Positions 1 through 11,720 of a DNA stretch of 58,000 nt are shown here, in pieces. The position numbers and the translations under genes are program-made. The stretch is from Cryptomeria japonica. Lineage: Eukaryota > Streptophyta > Pinopsida > Cupressales > Cupressaceae. Each line of letters starts with the position of its first letter. Position 1 is the stretch's first letter. The stretch is taken from contig NC_081409.1 in assembly GCF_030272615.1 (NCBI RefSeq), positions 244,279,924-244,337,923 of the forward strand, in the 5' to 3' direction. The notes beneath the pieces were generated by a model, which did no database searches, was not told the DNA's origin, and saw only the letters and a program-made list of their open reading frames with translations.

Positions 1-130
1 TTATTAACGATGACATTGATGAAGACTGTCAAGGCATTTTAGACGAAATTGTTGTTTAAAATTTTATGCATTAAATGATTATTACAAAAATGTGTAATGA
101 TAATAGGCAAATGGGCACTCTTTTGGTCAA

Positions 131-518
131 ATGGAAAAGCAAGAGTGCATAGCTATGAAGTTAGGAGCCCGTGTGAATAAACATGTAGGCAGAGTATACC
201 AGTCATATCTTACTTGCAGAGCCAGGTAAATCTATTTCACTGTTTTTACGTGTCTTCTTGGATTAAGACACTAAATCTCACAAGAGTTGTTTTTATTTTG
301 ACTTCAGATTTGACAACTCAAACACAAATATGTTATTCCAAGAACTCTCCCAAGAAGAAAAGGAAATATTTGGGTTTGATGTGAAGAGGATAGACTGGAA
401 CGATTACATAATGAACGTTCATATTCCGGGGCTTCTCGGAAATGTTATGATGAAAAGAAGACCTAAAGCCATTGAAGAAGAGAGGACTCCTGCAGTTCCT
501 CTATTGTTGAGGTCTTAG
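131..518 (+). pseudogene. Fatty acyl-CoA reductase C-terminal fragment, copy 1
   Basis: Alcohol-forming fatty acyl-CoA reductases (FAR) reduce acyl-CoA to primary alcohols for wax, suberin and sporopollenin. Two exons of the C-terminal (sterile) domain are visible. Exon one ends at 225 before a GTAAAT donor. An 82-bp intron ends in CAG at 307. Exon two begins with the last base of a split Arg codon and runs to TAG at 516-518. Joined motifs include RFDNSNT, EEKEIFGFDV, IDWNDYI and NVHIPGL, all typical of the plant FAR C-terminus. The N-terminal Rossmann domain and active site are absent, at least inside the window. The shown reading frame is open, so the fragment could be the 3' end of a gene continuing left of base 1. 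An in-frame TAG near 104-106 and a duplicated copy at 2517 favour a pseudogene. The true start of the first exon is uncertain. Confidence 0.8.
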
Positions 519-1189
519 ATAATAAAAATAGGAATTGAATGGATTTCTCAGGGCGCCTTTTCTCTATGGGTAGCTTATGATATGATGTATTATTAGTATC
601 TATTATATTGTAAGTTTTAAGTATTTATCGATTATTTTAAGTTGAGTAAATCTTTTCCAGTCTATTTTGAAAGTTGCTGGGTCAGGTTTTTTTTGGTATA
701 GTATCATAGATAGGTGTTGTAGTATAAAGTGATCTGTCAGTATGATATTTATGTTGCAGAACTTTTGATCAGAACGCAAACAAAATCAAATATGCTTCTG
801 TTTTAATTGTTTCATTGATACAATATTCAGATATTTTTGAAATATATTAAGCAAGTTTCATTTATTTCAATTCTATGATGTCTTCTTGGTCTATTTGAGT
901 GATAGAATTTCTATTTTGCAATATCCAATTTGTTAAGTGTATGACTCACTGAGGTATAATTGAAGGATCACCTTCCTTGATCTTGTAAAGTCACAAGTGT
1001 AGAGGAAATCAACTTTGTAGTTGTTTTCTTGTTCACTCGCAATTGCCCTAAAGTCCTTTAGCATGAATCAACAAATCTTTCAAATATTTTGAGTTATGAG
1101 TTGGTAGAACCAACAAATTGGAAGGGCACATGCCCCCCATTGTGATAAAGAGGGAAGGAATTATGCCCCCGATACAATAAAAGCGAAGA

Positions 1190-1694
1190 CATGATGTCCC
1201 TAAAGTGATAAAATAGAAGGTGTGACACTTCCCAGTGTGCTATGGTGGTTACTTAGGACATGAATAGATTAGGTGAGTGGAACAATATAAGAAGTAATTG
1301 AGAAATATTAGATAAAATAAGAGACCTCATATGAGAAAAGATAATTTAATAAGTTTAGAATGTTGGTAAATGTTAGGGATTCATGATGCCCCTAATGTGA
1401 AGATATGGAAACAATGGTTCAAATGTAAATTAAATAGAATGCATGATGTCCCTAAAGTGATAAAATAGAAGGTGTGACACTTCCCAGTGTGCGATGGTGA
1501 TTACTTAGGACATGAATAGATTAGGTGAGTGGAACAATATAAGAAGTAATTGAGAAATATTAGATAAAATAAGAGACCTCATATGAGCAAAGATAATTTA
1601 ATAAGTTTAGAATGTTGGTAAATATTAGGGATTCATGATGCCCCTAATGTGAAGATATGGAAACAATGGTTCAAATGTAAAAAAAAATAGAATG
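1190..1694 (+). repeat. 252-bp tandem repeat, two units
   Basis: A block starting CATGATGTCCCTAAAGTG near 1190 repeats at 1442 almost base for base, including the stretch GTGACACTTCCCAGTGTGC. One further unit is at about 3790-4040 in the second large duplication. No coding potential is seen. Confidence 0.8.
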
Positions 1695-1740
1695 CATGAT
1701 GCATCATAATGTAGTTCCCAAAAGATGTGTTGATGTAATT

Positions 1741-2371
1741 TGTAATGTCCCTACTTTGAAATATAATTTAATAATAAATAATAATATTATTAAAATTAAA
1801 ATACAAAGAATAAATATAAAAATAAAAATAAAAATATAAAAGAATATAATTAAAATTTGATTAAAGTTAATAAATGGTCAAAAGGCATGAAATGATAAGT
1901 TATGACTCCCTCAAACATGATATATAAAAGGGAGAAGAGAACCTCATTTGAGGAGGGCGGGGGGGGGGGGTGGAATTTGGAAATGAGAAGTGCAGATCTA
2001 ATTGTGGAAGGTTGTGTCCCTTTCAAAGGGCATAAAGAATGTAGAGTTGCACTCTTTCAAAGGGTGTCTCTTGCCAAAGGACATGCATGATGAAGAGGGG
2101 TGGCCTCTCCCTCACATTGAGAGATATAAAGGGAAGGAATCAAAAGCATCTAGTGACATCACCATTGATCAAATTAGAATTGTTATTAAGTTACAAGCAG
2201 TAAAATCCTTGTTCTTGGTGATATTCATGGGGATGTGCTTAATATGTATGCTTAATATATGAAGTCTGATAATGATCTTATGCAGAGTTTAATAGTAATA
2301 TTAATATGACTGCAATATGTATGACAGTCATAATATACATCCATAGTACAAAGTGATATTGGCATAACTTT
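1741..2371 (+). mobile_element. LTR-like fragment with TATA box
   Basis: The sequence leaves the duplication homology exactly at TGTAATGTCCCTAC, a TG start of the kind LTRs have. An AT-rich stretch follows, then TATATAAAAG at 1921-1930 and a 12-base G tract at 1959-1970. No matching CA end, target-site duplication or primer-binding site was found. It may be a truncated LTR that inserted at or near the unit 1 boundary. Short ORFs at 1902-2262 look accidental. Confidence 0.4.
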
Positions 2372-4093
2372 GTCTTTTATTCATGATGACATAGATATGA
2401 AAATTTATGAGGCATTTTAGACCAAGTTGTTGTTTAATCGTCTTGTTTTACGCATTAAATGATTATAACAAATATGTGTAATTTGATAAGAGGCAAAAGG
2501 GCACCCCTTTGGTCAAATGGAAAAGCAAGAGCACATAGCTATGAAGTTGGGAGCCCATGTGAATAAACATGTAGGCAGAGTATAGGAGTCATATCTTACT
2601 TGCAGAGCCAAGTAAATCTATTTCACTATTTTTACTTGTCTTCTTGGATTAAGACACTGAATCTCATAAGAGTTGTTTTTATCTTGACTTCAGATTTGAC
2701 AACTCAAACACAAATAAGTTATTCCAAGAACTCTCCCAAGAAGAGAAGGAAATATTTGGATTTGATGTGAAGAGGATAGACTGGAATGATTACATAATGA
2801 ACATTCATATTCAGGGGCTTCTTGGAAATGTTATAATGAAAAGAAGACCTAAAGCCATTAAAGAAGAGAGGAATCCTGCAGTTCCTCTATTGTTGAGGTC
2901 TTAGATAATAAAAATAGGAATTGAATGGATTTCTCAGGGACACTGGTTATTAATGGTGCGAGCGCCTTTTCTCTATGGTTAGCTTATTATATGATGTATT
3001 ATTAGTATCTATTATATCTTAGGTTTTAGGAGTTTATTGATTATTTTAAGTTGGGAATTTTTTTTTTTTTGGAATTCCAGTCTATTTTGAAAGTTGTTGG
3101 GACAAGTTTTTTTTTGTGGTATCATAGATAGGTGTTGTAGTAGAAAGCGATCCGTTGGCTCCTTGTTACTGTATTCAGATAATTTTGAAATATAATGAGC
3201 AAGTTTCTTCTATTTTAATTTTATAATGTTTTTATAGTGCATGTTCTGTTTTTTTCTTTTTTTTAGGTAGAAGGTTAAAATTCTTTATATAGAACATAAA
3301 ATTTTGTGTAAAATATTAAGGATCTAAATGGAGAATCAAGATGGGTTCCATAATGAGGGGTATCTATGTAGCCCTTGAAAGGTGCTGGTCTAAGAAGTCT
3401 TGTCTATGATATTTGAAATCAAACTCATTTTGAAAATTCACATGTTTACTTCAAGTATTTTCTTTAATTTAAGTTAAGTTATATGTTATCAAGACCAACA
3501 ATGTATCCCATCTATCCAAAATTGTTGTTTAAGTTATGTTTCTTGGTCTATTTGAATGAGAGCATTTCTATTTTGCAATACCCAACTTGTTGAGTGAATG
3601 AGCCAGTGAGGTATTATCGAAGGATCACCTCCTTGGCCTTGTAGAGATAAAAGTATAGAGGAAATCAACCTTGTAGTTGTTTTCTTGTTCATTGGCAACT
3701 ACCCCAAAGTTCTTAAGCATAGGAACAACAAATCCTTAGAATATTTTGGGTTATCCTTAGAATATGTCCCTAATGCAATAAAAGGGAAGACATGATGTCC
3801 CTAATGTGATAAAATAGAAGGTGAGACACTTCCCAGTGTGCTAAGGTGGTTACTCAGGGCATGAAAAATTTAGGTGAGTGGAACAATATAAGAAGTAATT
3901 GTGAAATATTAGATAAAATTAGAGACCTCATATGAGCAAAGATAATATACTAAGTTTAGATTGTGGGTAAATAATAGGGATTCATGATTCCCCTAATGTG
4001 AAGTTTTGGAAATAGTGACTCAAATGTTAAACAGAAAAAAACAATGCATGATGCACCATAATGTAGTTCTCAAAAGATGTGTTGATGTAATTT
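2372..4093 (+). repeat. Direct duplication unit 2
   Basis: Partner of unit 1 at a spacing of roughly 2.37 kb, with the FAR exon pair, spacer and terminal AAGATGTGTTGATGTAATT in the same order. Substitutions and small indels are frequent by eye, so the duplication is not recent. Confidence 0.8.
2517..2904 (+). pseudogene. Fatty acyl-CoA reductase C-terminal fragment, copy 2
   Basis: Second copy of the FAR terminal exons, lying in the same position of the second duplication unit. Exon two (2694-2904) is open and keeps FDNSNT, GFDVKRIDW and the same PAVPLLLRS end. It differs at IPGL, which reads IQGL. The preceding exon has an in-frame TAG at 2583-2585 where copy 1 has a Tyr codon. Its splice-donor context changes from CAG/GTAAAT to CAA/GTAAAT. 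No upstream FAR exons occur between the two copies, so this copy cannot encode an enzyme. It is a duplicated gene fragment. Confidence 0.82.
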
Positions 4094-4769
4094 CACAATC
4101 AATGTGCAATAATTTTCATATAGATAAGCATGAATTTAGAAGTAAGTGATATGTATGGATTTGATAATCAAAGCACATTTATATCTAAATACCCCTAAAT
4201 GCATATAATAGCATAATGAAGCTCATGAATGGGAGGGAAGGCATGATGCCCCTAATGTAAATGTATAGCAATAATGGCCTAAGTTGTGAAGATTGTGATG
4301 CTCTTGATGCAATATATGTCACATATATAAGCACATATGTGAGGGAAGGAATACTAATGCCAACCTAATGTGGGAGCTTTGAATGCATGGTATATTAATT
4401 TAGGCTCAGTATGTAAGACTTAAAAGCATGGTATGGCAATGTAGGATCATATACACACTAGTTAGAATAAAGTAAGCTTAATATGTGACTCTAGGATTGT
4501 GAGGTAGAAATTTATAATCAATGCAAATGCTTGAATAATGTATCAATATTATAACATTAAGAAGTATGCTAGATATGCACAAACAAAGGAACAATCATTA
4601 GAATGAGCACAAAATAAAAAGAAAGAAGCAACATAATAAAAGAGGAAAGGTTTTTGAAGGAAAAAATAATAAAAGGATAGTAGGAAACCAAAGTTGGAAA
4701 TAAAAGAAAAAAATCAAAGATGAGTAGGCATATTTAGTAGATGTAGATAAGAATGGGAGGAACTATGTA
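4094..4769. other. AT-rich spacer, no gene seen
   Basis: Low-complexity AT-rich DNA with scattered short direct repeats resembling the preceding unit (for example GGCATGATGCCCCTAATGT near 4240). No coding region or structural RNA is apparent. Confidence 0.6.
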
Positions 4770-4839
4770 ATGTGGGTCCCCCCTTGCTTGGTTTGTCTCC
4801 CTTTTGTTTGTTTTCTTGTGTCCTTCATTTTCCTTCTTC

Positions 4840-6110
4840 GAAGTTTCGGGTTTTCGAGACCCCGGAATCCTTCTATTTTCCTTTTTGTTCCCACTTCGGA
4901 ATCCTCAGGTTTCCCAGAACCCCAAAGTGCCCTTTGTTTTCTTTCTTTTGCTTTATGTGACTTCGAAGTTTCAAAGCTTCGAAACCCCGAAGTCTTTTTT
5001 GTTTCCTCTTAGAAAACCCGAAACCCCGAGGTCCCCTTTTGTTTTCTTTTTGGAGCTTCGGGACTCTAGAATTCCAAAATCCTGAGGTTACCCTTTCCTA
5101 TCCTTGCAAAGCTGCAGGACCCCAAAATTCTGAAATCCTGAAGCCTTTTCTCTATTCTTACCCCTCCCTTTTTGAAGGCCTTGGGATCCTGGAGTTCCAG
5201 AATCCTAAGCCTTCTCTTTCGCTCTTCTTTGGAGCCCTAGAGCTTCAAAATCTTGAAACTCTGAGTTCCCTTTGCTTCTTTTGGTTTTTCTCTGAGGTTC
5301 TGAGGTCACTTGTTTAGTGACCCCAAAACTTTGGGATCCCAGAACCCTAGAGCATGCCTTGATGTCCACGCCAGGATGGGAGTATAAATAGCCCTTTAAG
5401 GGCCATCAGAGATCATTTGCACGTTGTCATCCTTCAAGTTTCTTCCTCCTCTTGGCATTTCGGCTTCTCCTGTGTCACACTTCCTTTCCTTTCATTACTT
5501 TTCTTGGGCCAGTTCTTCTTTTCCCTGCCTTGTGTGTATTTTTTTCTTTTTGGTGTGCTTTGTTTTCATGTTTAGTAGCTAAGGGGTTTTCCTTTTTTTC
5601 AATAAGTCAAACTTTTTTTGACAATTGGAGTTTTCATCCTCCAACTGTCTGGGATCTCGGGTCTCTGAGATCTCGATCCCTTGGCCTGTCCCCAACTCTG
5701 GAACCTCGAGTTCCCAGGATCCTGAAGTCTTTTACGAGATAGTGCCCTCACCCAACTTTGGAACCCTCGAGATCTCGAGGTCCTGAAGGTTATTCCTAAG
5801 CTATCCCTTGTTCACTTCGGAACTCTAGGTCCCCAAAATCTCAAAGTCGGTTCTTAAATGCATGTCCCAAGACTCCAGAACCCTGAGATTTTGAAGCCAC
5901 CCCACTAGTCCCTTTGTTCATTTCGAAATTTAGGAACCCCGGGATCCTGAAGTGATGGGTTTCCTTCCAAACTGACCCGAAGTTTAGGGACTCTGGAACT
6001 CTGAGGTGAGCTCCTTTGTTGAGTCTCCAAGCTCCAGGACCCCGAGATCTCAAAATCATGCATGAGGGTTTCTTAAGACCCTGGAACCCCTGGATTCCAA
6101 AATCTATTAT
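4840..6110 (+). repeat. Degenerate quasi-palindromic repeat array
   Basis: About twenty diverged units of roughly 50-75 bp, each close to CTTCGGGA-CC-GGAATCCTGAAG and therefore partly self-complementary. The clearest palindrome is CCTCGAGATCTCGAGG at 5765-5780, a perfect 16-bp inverted repeat. Units lie on both sides of the TATA box at 5383 and stop just before the member A ORF. They would form hairpins in the promoter DNA and in any 5' leader RNA. The 259-codon antisense ORF across 5841-6620 is a side effect of this composition. Confidence 0.65.
5383..5390 (+). promoter_or_regulatory. TATA box upstream of member A ORF
   Basis: TATAAATA sits in the middle of the quasi-palindromic array and is followed at once by the palindrome GCCCTTTAAGGGC (5391-5403). 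It lies about 760 bp before the first codon of the member A ORF, giving a plausible long structured leader. This is inferred from sequence only. Confidence 0.5.
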
Positions 6111-6147
6111 TTTTAAGTGAATCTCTTGTGCAAATTGAAGCAATCTT

Positions 6148-8398
6148 ATGGAAAGATCAACTACCCCTAGGAAGAAGACCAGAAGTGAGGTCAAGCTTGA
6201 AAAGAACACGGTCACAATGAGTACCAGTATCAAGGTCAAACCTTGGTCTCTAAATTTGAGAGTGAGATACAGTGGGTTACAGATACGGAGACAAGACACA
6301 TTGAACTTGATGCAATCAAGTAGGAAGTGGCTCAACCAAACCTCCAAGCACCATATAGAAGAATTAAGAGGTCTGGGCTTGTGGAAGCCACGGTCTTTCC
6401 CCAAGCAATGCAATCCACAGAACTCATTCTTTCCATAGCACAACACTATGATAAAGACACCAGAAAATGCAAAGATACAAAAGGAAATGTGGTGGTTGAT
6501 CTCTCGGCCGAAATGCTCACCATGACTTTTGGCATTCCCTAGTACGAGAAGGTCCTCCATACCATCGAGGAAGAGGTAGTCAAGATATTCAATAAGAATG
6601 TTGCAGATAACAAACGCCATATAAATGAAGCATGGCTTGATGAACCAAGAAAATTAGGGCTTAAGGCTACCAACGACATTTTGAGAGAAAACTTCAAAGA
6701 CGCGCCAATGGACATAATCATTATGGTCAGCCGAGCCTTTGGCAAAAAGGATTGTAAACATTACCATTGGTAGATGTTCCATTATATCCACACTATTCTC
6801 ATAGGAAAGGTGTATTTTGATTGGGCGCAGATTGTGTCTGACAACATTCATGAACAGATGTGCAATGTGTTGGAGACAAAGAAGTTCTTCATGACTTCCT
6901 ACATAATTTGGATGGTGGCTAGGAGTAGCATCTACCCTGGGTTAAACACTACTGGCCGACTAGGAGAGGCAGTTGGGAAGAAGAGAGTATGGGAGTATTA
7001 TACTCAATTACCCATCTAACAAGAAAAAATCCATTTCAAGAGGATCAATGATGCTTTCATCTATGTGGTAATTTGCAGACTAACAGGTGATGTTGGATAT
7101 CTGATCTCTCCTGAATCCATGGAAATGATACAAGAATGGGGAACATGGTTTTTCCAGAATCAATGCTCCACTTATATCCGCGTAAGCGGGTTTATAGGAA
7201 AACCCCTTCTTCCTCGATACTATAGCAACCGTATCATCATTCTTGAATATGCAAGGCATATCGTAGGGCTTCAATCTCTTTTGACCCTCAAGCATAAAAC
7301 TAGGGTCACTTTTCCAATTACTCTTGAATATTACACATGCCATAACATACAGACTGCTAAAATGGCTACTCATGAGCTATAGGATCTTAGCCTCAAGGAG
7401 TTTAACTATGCTCGAAAAAGATATGTTTTGTTTGGAAAACTCAAGGCTATGATGCCAATATCATACGATGGTCACCTACCTACATTGGATGATATTTGGG
7501 TAGGCATGCAAGACAACTTTGAGGCCAGGAAAAGGGGGTTCTTCAGGTTGACAGTTCCCCACATTAGGGAATTCAAGGTGGAAACAAATATTCCTAATGA
7601 GCTCAGGGATGATGGGCAGATACTCGACTCAACCTATGATGAAACCATGATCGAAAAACTACCCCTCTCTCCAATCAAATGGTCGGAATAGGAAAAGGTT
7701 GACATTGATACCATTACCGAGATGGTGGTTGAAAAGATGAGGAAATGGTTGAGTCTGAAGATCCACCTTAGTGCATCTAGGACCAAAAGAAATGGAAAGC
7801 TACAAGTAATCCCCAATCAAAGCCCACTAAGGAGTATGTGAGAAGAATGAGGTCTGAATTAAGAAAGAATATACCCATAGATCCAGAGGTTGTTGCACCC
7901 ACCATAAGAAAGAAATAATTGATGAAACAATTGGATGCAAAGATGAAGGAGTCTCAACTCCTTAAAACAACGGTAGAGCATGGGATAACAACTGGGTTAC
8001 TAGCAGTACCACAAGCTTCAATCACACCTATTGTGTCGACAATCGATATTTCTCTGAGAGAATGTGCACCACAAGTCCAAGATACCGATCAACAGGTTCC
8101 TCCTTCTCAAACACCGACATCAACCTTCATTCCATATCATGAGCAAGTGATGATCCATAATGTTGAATCAGATTCAGATCAAGATGATGAGCCAATATCT
8201 ATGATAGCTAACAAAAGAAGGGATAATCTTATGCAAAGGCAGGCACCTTCAACCTCCCAATATGAACAGGTTATTCAAATATTAGTTGAAGAACCCAAAG
8301 ATCAAATGATAGAGTTGGTCCAAACACAGGTATGTGGAGAACATGAAGAAACTATGGATGTTGATGAACGGGATGAGCGAATGGTTCTCACTCCGTAG
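6148..8398 (+). pseudogene. Unrecognised protein family, member A (N-terminal and middle parts)
   Basis: I recognise no known domain. From 6327 to about 7691 one frame stays readable across single stops at about 6540, 6771, 7017, 7380 and 7689. A frameshift near 7700 then leads to a frame ending at 8398. Several stops replace likely Gln codons, and two TAGs near 7770 look like former Trp codons. The protein aligns by eye with the ORF at 30527-33649: a block ending GNVVVDLSAEML matches GNVILSVSRETI, YYTQLPI matches QYCPLLQ, and TYIRVSGF matches TYLRVGGF. The first 180 bases from the ATG at 6148 are in another frame. The tail is acidic and Gln-rich. The coiled-coil C-terminus of the family is missing before the LTR-like block at 8406. 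Confidence 0.6.
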
Positions 8399-8405
8399 GA
8401 CTAGG

Positions 8406-9370
8406 TGTATACACCTAAAAATGGTTTGAAGATAATTAATTAAATACATAGTTGTTTAATTAATCCCCCCTTTGAATTAATTGAATTCGCGAGTAATTTG
8501 ATTGATTTCTCTATTCATCTACTTGTGAATAAATCTAAATGATTTATTTATATAGTTCATTTCAATAATCCCCTTTAATTAATTAATCCTCCCCCCTTTT
8601 AAATCAATTCTTCTAATCCCATAATTAAATTTAACAAATCCAAGTTTGTTGAAATTAATTATCCATTTTTCATAATTATTTGAATTTCTAAATTCAAATG
8701 AGCACATGGCTCCTAACTTCTAACCACCTAACCTAGCCACCCCCTAACCTCACCCATTCTATATTATCCTCGGTTTAACTAACCCTATCCTATCTTGCAC
8801 ATCCTAACCTCTTTTACTCTAACCTCCCGTGGGTTGGATATCCCCTCCTTGAGACACATGGCACTTTGGCCACATGTCTTCTCCCTTGGACACTTGCCCT
8901 CTTATGAGAAATGTTCCTTGACACTTGTCACCACAGAGATGACATGTGTCCCTTCCTCCAACCTCTTCTCTAACTTCCTCAATTCTAGCCCTTGATATCT
9001 TCAAATCGAATCCAAACCGCTGATTATTGCCACCTCATCTTTGGCCTTGGAAATCTTATAAATGCCCCTCATTTTGGAGTAATAAAAATCCCTTGCATCC
9101 TAGATTTTAGCATCATTACTATAAGCATTTTATATCTTAATCATCTAGCATAATTGGCAATTAGATCAATATTATCATGTTTAGAATAGCTTTTAGCATG
9201 TTAATTTAGTTTCCATTTTATCAATCATGTAGCTTGAATAGATCATTCTAGCTAAATCATCCATCAATCAGCATGCATCTCATATCATTTGCACAATCAA
9301 TCATGATCAACTGGCTACTCAACTCTTGAGTTGTCACTATTGAAGGTCATTGCTCCGCTGAGAGCCAACA
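8406..9370 (+). mobile_element. LTR-like block, copy 1
   Basis: Starts TGTATACACCTAAAAATGG and is closely similar to 41216-42184 throughout. Internal signals fit an LTR: TATAAAT at 9057-9063 followed by AATAAAA near 9081. The right boundary is uncertain because homology with the second copy continues into the ORF at 9548. I did not find a clear primer-binding site after it or a target-site duplication. No polypurine tract precedes this copy. It could be a 5' LTR or an LTR inserted next to member A. Confidence 0.55.
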
Positions 9371-9547
9371 ATTATACAACCTTCAAGGTCCTCAAGAATA
9401 GAGGAATATGGGACATTTGAATGGAGGCTATGGGTTTTCATCTTTAATTTAGCTTTTATATTTGCTTCCTACTTATGTTTTATTGTCTCATCTATGTGTA
9501 TGCTTGTTTCCATTGACACATATTTTTAGCATCACACTAGGAATTGC

Positions 9548-10250
9548 TCCTCAGGCAATTAGAAGGAGACCAACAAAAACAAAAAAATGAGGCTAAAAAA
9601 GAGGCTTTTGAATAAGAAGTGGGTGTAAATTTAGAAGAGTTTGCTAAGAAGCAACAACATGGTTATGAACAGGTGCTTCAAGAAAACCTTGCACAATAAA
9701 TTTCACAACCTCCACCACAACATGAAGAACCTGCACAACAACAACTACATGAGCAACCTTATAATATGAATGGAGAGTAACAAGAGAAGGAGGAACAAGA
9801 GCAGCAAGAAGAGGCCCACATTATAACCACCCAAGTCACCACCCAAGGTGAACAACAAGACTCAAGCATGTCACAGTGACCAAGTTTCAACTTCTTAAAG
9901 AAGAAGAAGATTGTTCTCTCAAGCATTACCTTGTGAGATGCAATTGCTGAGTCCCCGGGGAGAACCATAAAGGCCAAAAATCTCCACCATCTTTCAAGAA
10001 ATGATTCAAGAGATGTAATTGCCAGTGTAGTCGCCCTGATACAAGATATAGAAGGTGAAGGTGAACAACAAACATCCCCAAGGTACCAAATCTCCCAAGT
10101 ATACCTTGGTAAGCAAACCAAATGGGGAGAGATGGCCTCCCTCGACGTCGCCACGATAACAATAAAAACAAGAATAGGAAAGGAGCACAGATCCAAAAGG
10201 GAGGTCAAGGCACAACTACAATAGTATAAATAGTTGCTCGTTAAAATGTC
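9548..10250 (+). pseudogene. Gln-rich coiled-coil ORF, truncated copy (paralogue of member C)
   Basis: The plus-strand frame reads a Gln/Glu-rich stretch (for example KKQQHGYEQVLQENLAQ) and then a basic block ending KSKR/RSKR-EVKAQLQ. It matches 42371-43066 residue for residue except for scattered changes. It contains several in-frame stops, and at least two TAA codons (after AFE, and after MNGE or MNEE) sit at the same positions in both copies. Homology with the second copy stops near 10245, so the coiled-coil half found at 43091-43869 is absent. The 169-codon antisense ORF here is a shadow. Confidence 0.55.
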
Positions 10251-11395
10251 ATATAAATAGTTGGTCAATTTGATGGCGTTTTTGGTTGATTTGACAATGT
10301 TTTCAGTTTTCCATTGATAACTTCAATGTCATATTCTGCATTTCTCATTTCTGCACCTGGACTATCATTTTCCCAAACCTAATTTATAGTTTGTTGATTT
10401 TGCAAGTACCTATTTTGTTGTAAAAGACTGGAGTTATAAACCATTTCACTGCCAAAGAATGCACTATAAACTACTAACTTTATTTGCAGCCGTGAGATTT
10501 TGCACTTGTTTTTGATAAATTAGGCACATAGACTAATTACAATGGAAATGAACAAACATGTCTTATGTGTTTTGATGATAGGCGAGTATGCTCTCACCTT
10601 TCTTAGGTGATCAGAAAGCTAGACTCATCTTTTATTTTCAATAGTGCATATCTTTAGCGGGCCTGCCCTCCCGAGAAGCCCATAAGGTCAGTGAGAGGGG
10701 AACGACCTAAGTGGGAACAGCTAACGCCAAGTACTCCAACCCACTATAAAATAAACATGATTTAATGAAAATAAATTCAATGACAGTTCTCAAGAATAGC
10801 TCTCCTTCGTACCTTCGGGTATATCAAACCTTGGTTTTCAAGGTTGGGAGACCTCTTAATTGAGTTTTTACCCCGACGCGCCAAATGGATCCCTTACTAA
10901 ATCCAATAAAAATTAGAAGCTACCCAGTTTACCTCCAAACATTATTATCTTCTCAGTGCAGGGAGGGGGAAGAATCTCTCCCAAAGACACTCACCATATG
11001 TCTCTCTTGAGCAAATGTGTGAACTCTCCTTTTGAGACCTTATTGCTAGACTCATAATGAGACTCTGCTAGCTCTCGCAAAGGAAAAAACACGGGCACCC
11101 TTTAGGGGGTGACAAGGTTGTGTGAGCTGATAGGGTACCAAGATGTGGGTTGAGATCTAATAATGAAGCCAATCTCCTCAGGATAGACTAAATGGTGTGT
11201 TTTCAATTGTTCAAAACCTGTGAAAACTTGGGCTTTCTTTAAAGCTTCTTGAACATACACTTTATGTGTCCTTTGGGGCAAAAGACAATCTGGCTTATGT
11301 GTTTCTAAATCACGTCAAGATATCATCCATTCAAACTCAACAAAAATTGCAAACTCAAACTTCAAACTGCCAAGTTTACAAGTTTCACAACAAAT
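10251..11395. other. Non-coding, probably LTR or leader of an unidentified element
   Basis: No coding region found. A GC-richer stretch near 10660-10740 (GGGCCTGCCCTCCCGAGAAG) contrasts with its AT-rich surroundings. The block may belong to the 5' region of the Tat element that follows, but I could not pair it with a copy near 20.7-22 kb. Confidence 0.35.
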
Positions 11396-11720
11396 TATCT
11401 CTCTCGGTCCAAACAATAGCTCTTTCGGTCCAAACAGTAGCTCTCTCAGTCCAAACTATAGCTCTTTCGGTCCAAACAATAGCTCTATCAATCCAAACAG
11501 TAGCTCTCTCGGTCCAAACAGTAGCTCTTCCAGTACAAACAGTGGCTCTCTTAGTCCAAATAGTAGCTCTCTTAGTCCAAATAGTAGCTCTTTCAGTCCA
11601 AACAATAGCTCTCTCAATCAGTAGCTCTCTCGGTCCAAGCAACAACCCTCTCAGTCCAAATGTCAGCTCTTCTAGTTCAAACGTCATCTCTTTTGGTCTA
11701 AACTACAACTCTCTTGGTAT
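11396..11720 (+). repeat. 21-bp minisatellite
   Basis: About fifteen units close to CTCTCGGTCCAAACAGTAGCT, diverging towards the right. Looser copies continue to about 11960 (GGTCCAAATGTCAGCTCTC). Because 21 is a multiple of three, both strands stay open for about 100 codons, giving a heptad-like LSVQTIA repeat on the plus strand. I treat this as non-coding leader sequence rather than a gene. Confidence 0.8.

Larger units (their letters stand above)
1..1740 (+). repeat. Direct duplication unit 1
   Basis: Same order of sequence blocks as 2372-4093: a FAR exon pair, an AT-rich spacer, then a block starting near CATGATGTCCCTAA and ending in AAGATGTGTTGATGTAATT. The left end lies outside the window. 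This unit carries a tandem doubling of a 252-bp block that unit 2 has once, and lacks some spacer sequence found in unit 2. Confidence 0.8.

Noticed and set aside
1902-2262. Two overlapping small ORFs
   Set aside because: They lie in an LTR-like fragment after a TATA box, overlap in different frames and lack homologues.
5841-6620. 259-codon minus-strand ORF
   Set aside because: It is antisense to the quasi-palindromic array and the start of member A, has no domain, and its openness follows from the repeat composition.
8405-9547. A GT..AG intron joining member A to the coiled-coil ORF
   Set aside because: The segment has a TATA box and an AATAAA signal, recurs at 41216 after unrelated sequence with a polypurine tract before it, and so behaves like an LTR rather than an intron.
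11385-11687. 100-codon minus ORF reading RATVWTE repeats
   Set aside because: Produced by the 21-bp minisatellite, whose length is a multiple of three; no start context or homologue.
11396-11720. CRISPR-like array
   Set aside because: Units are contiguous 21-bp tandem repeats without unique spacers, in plant DNA.
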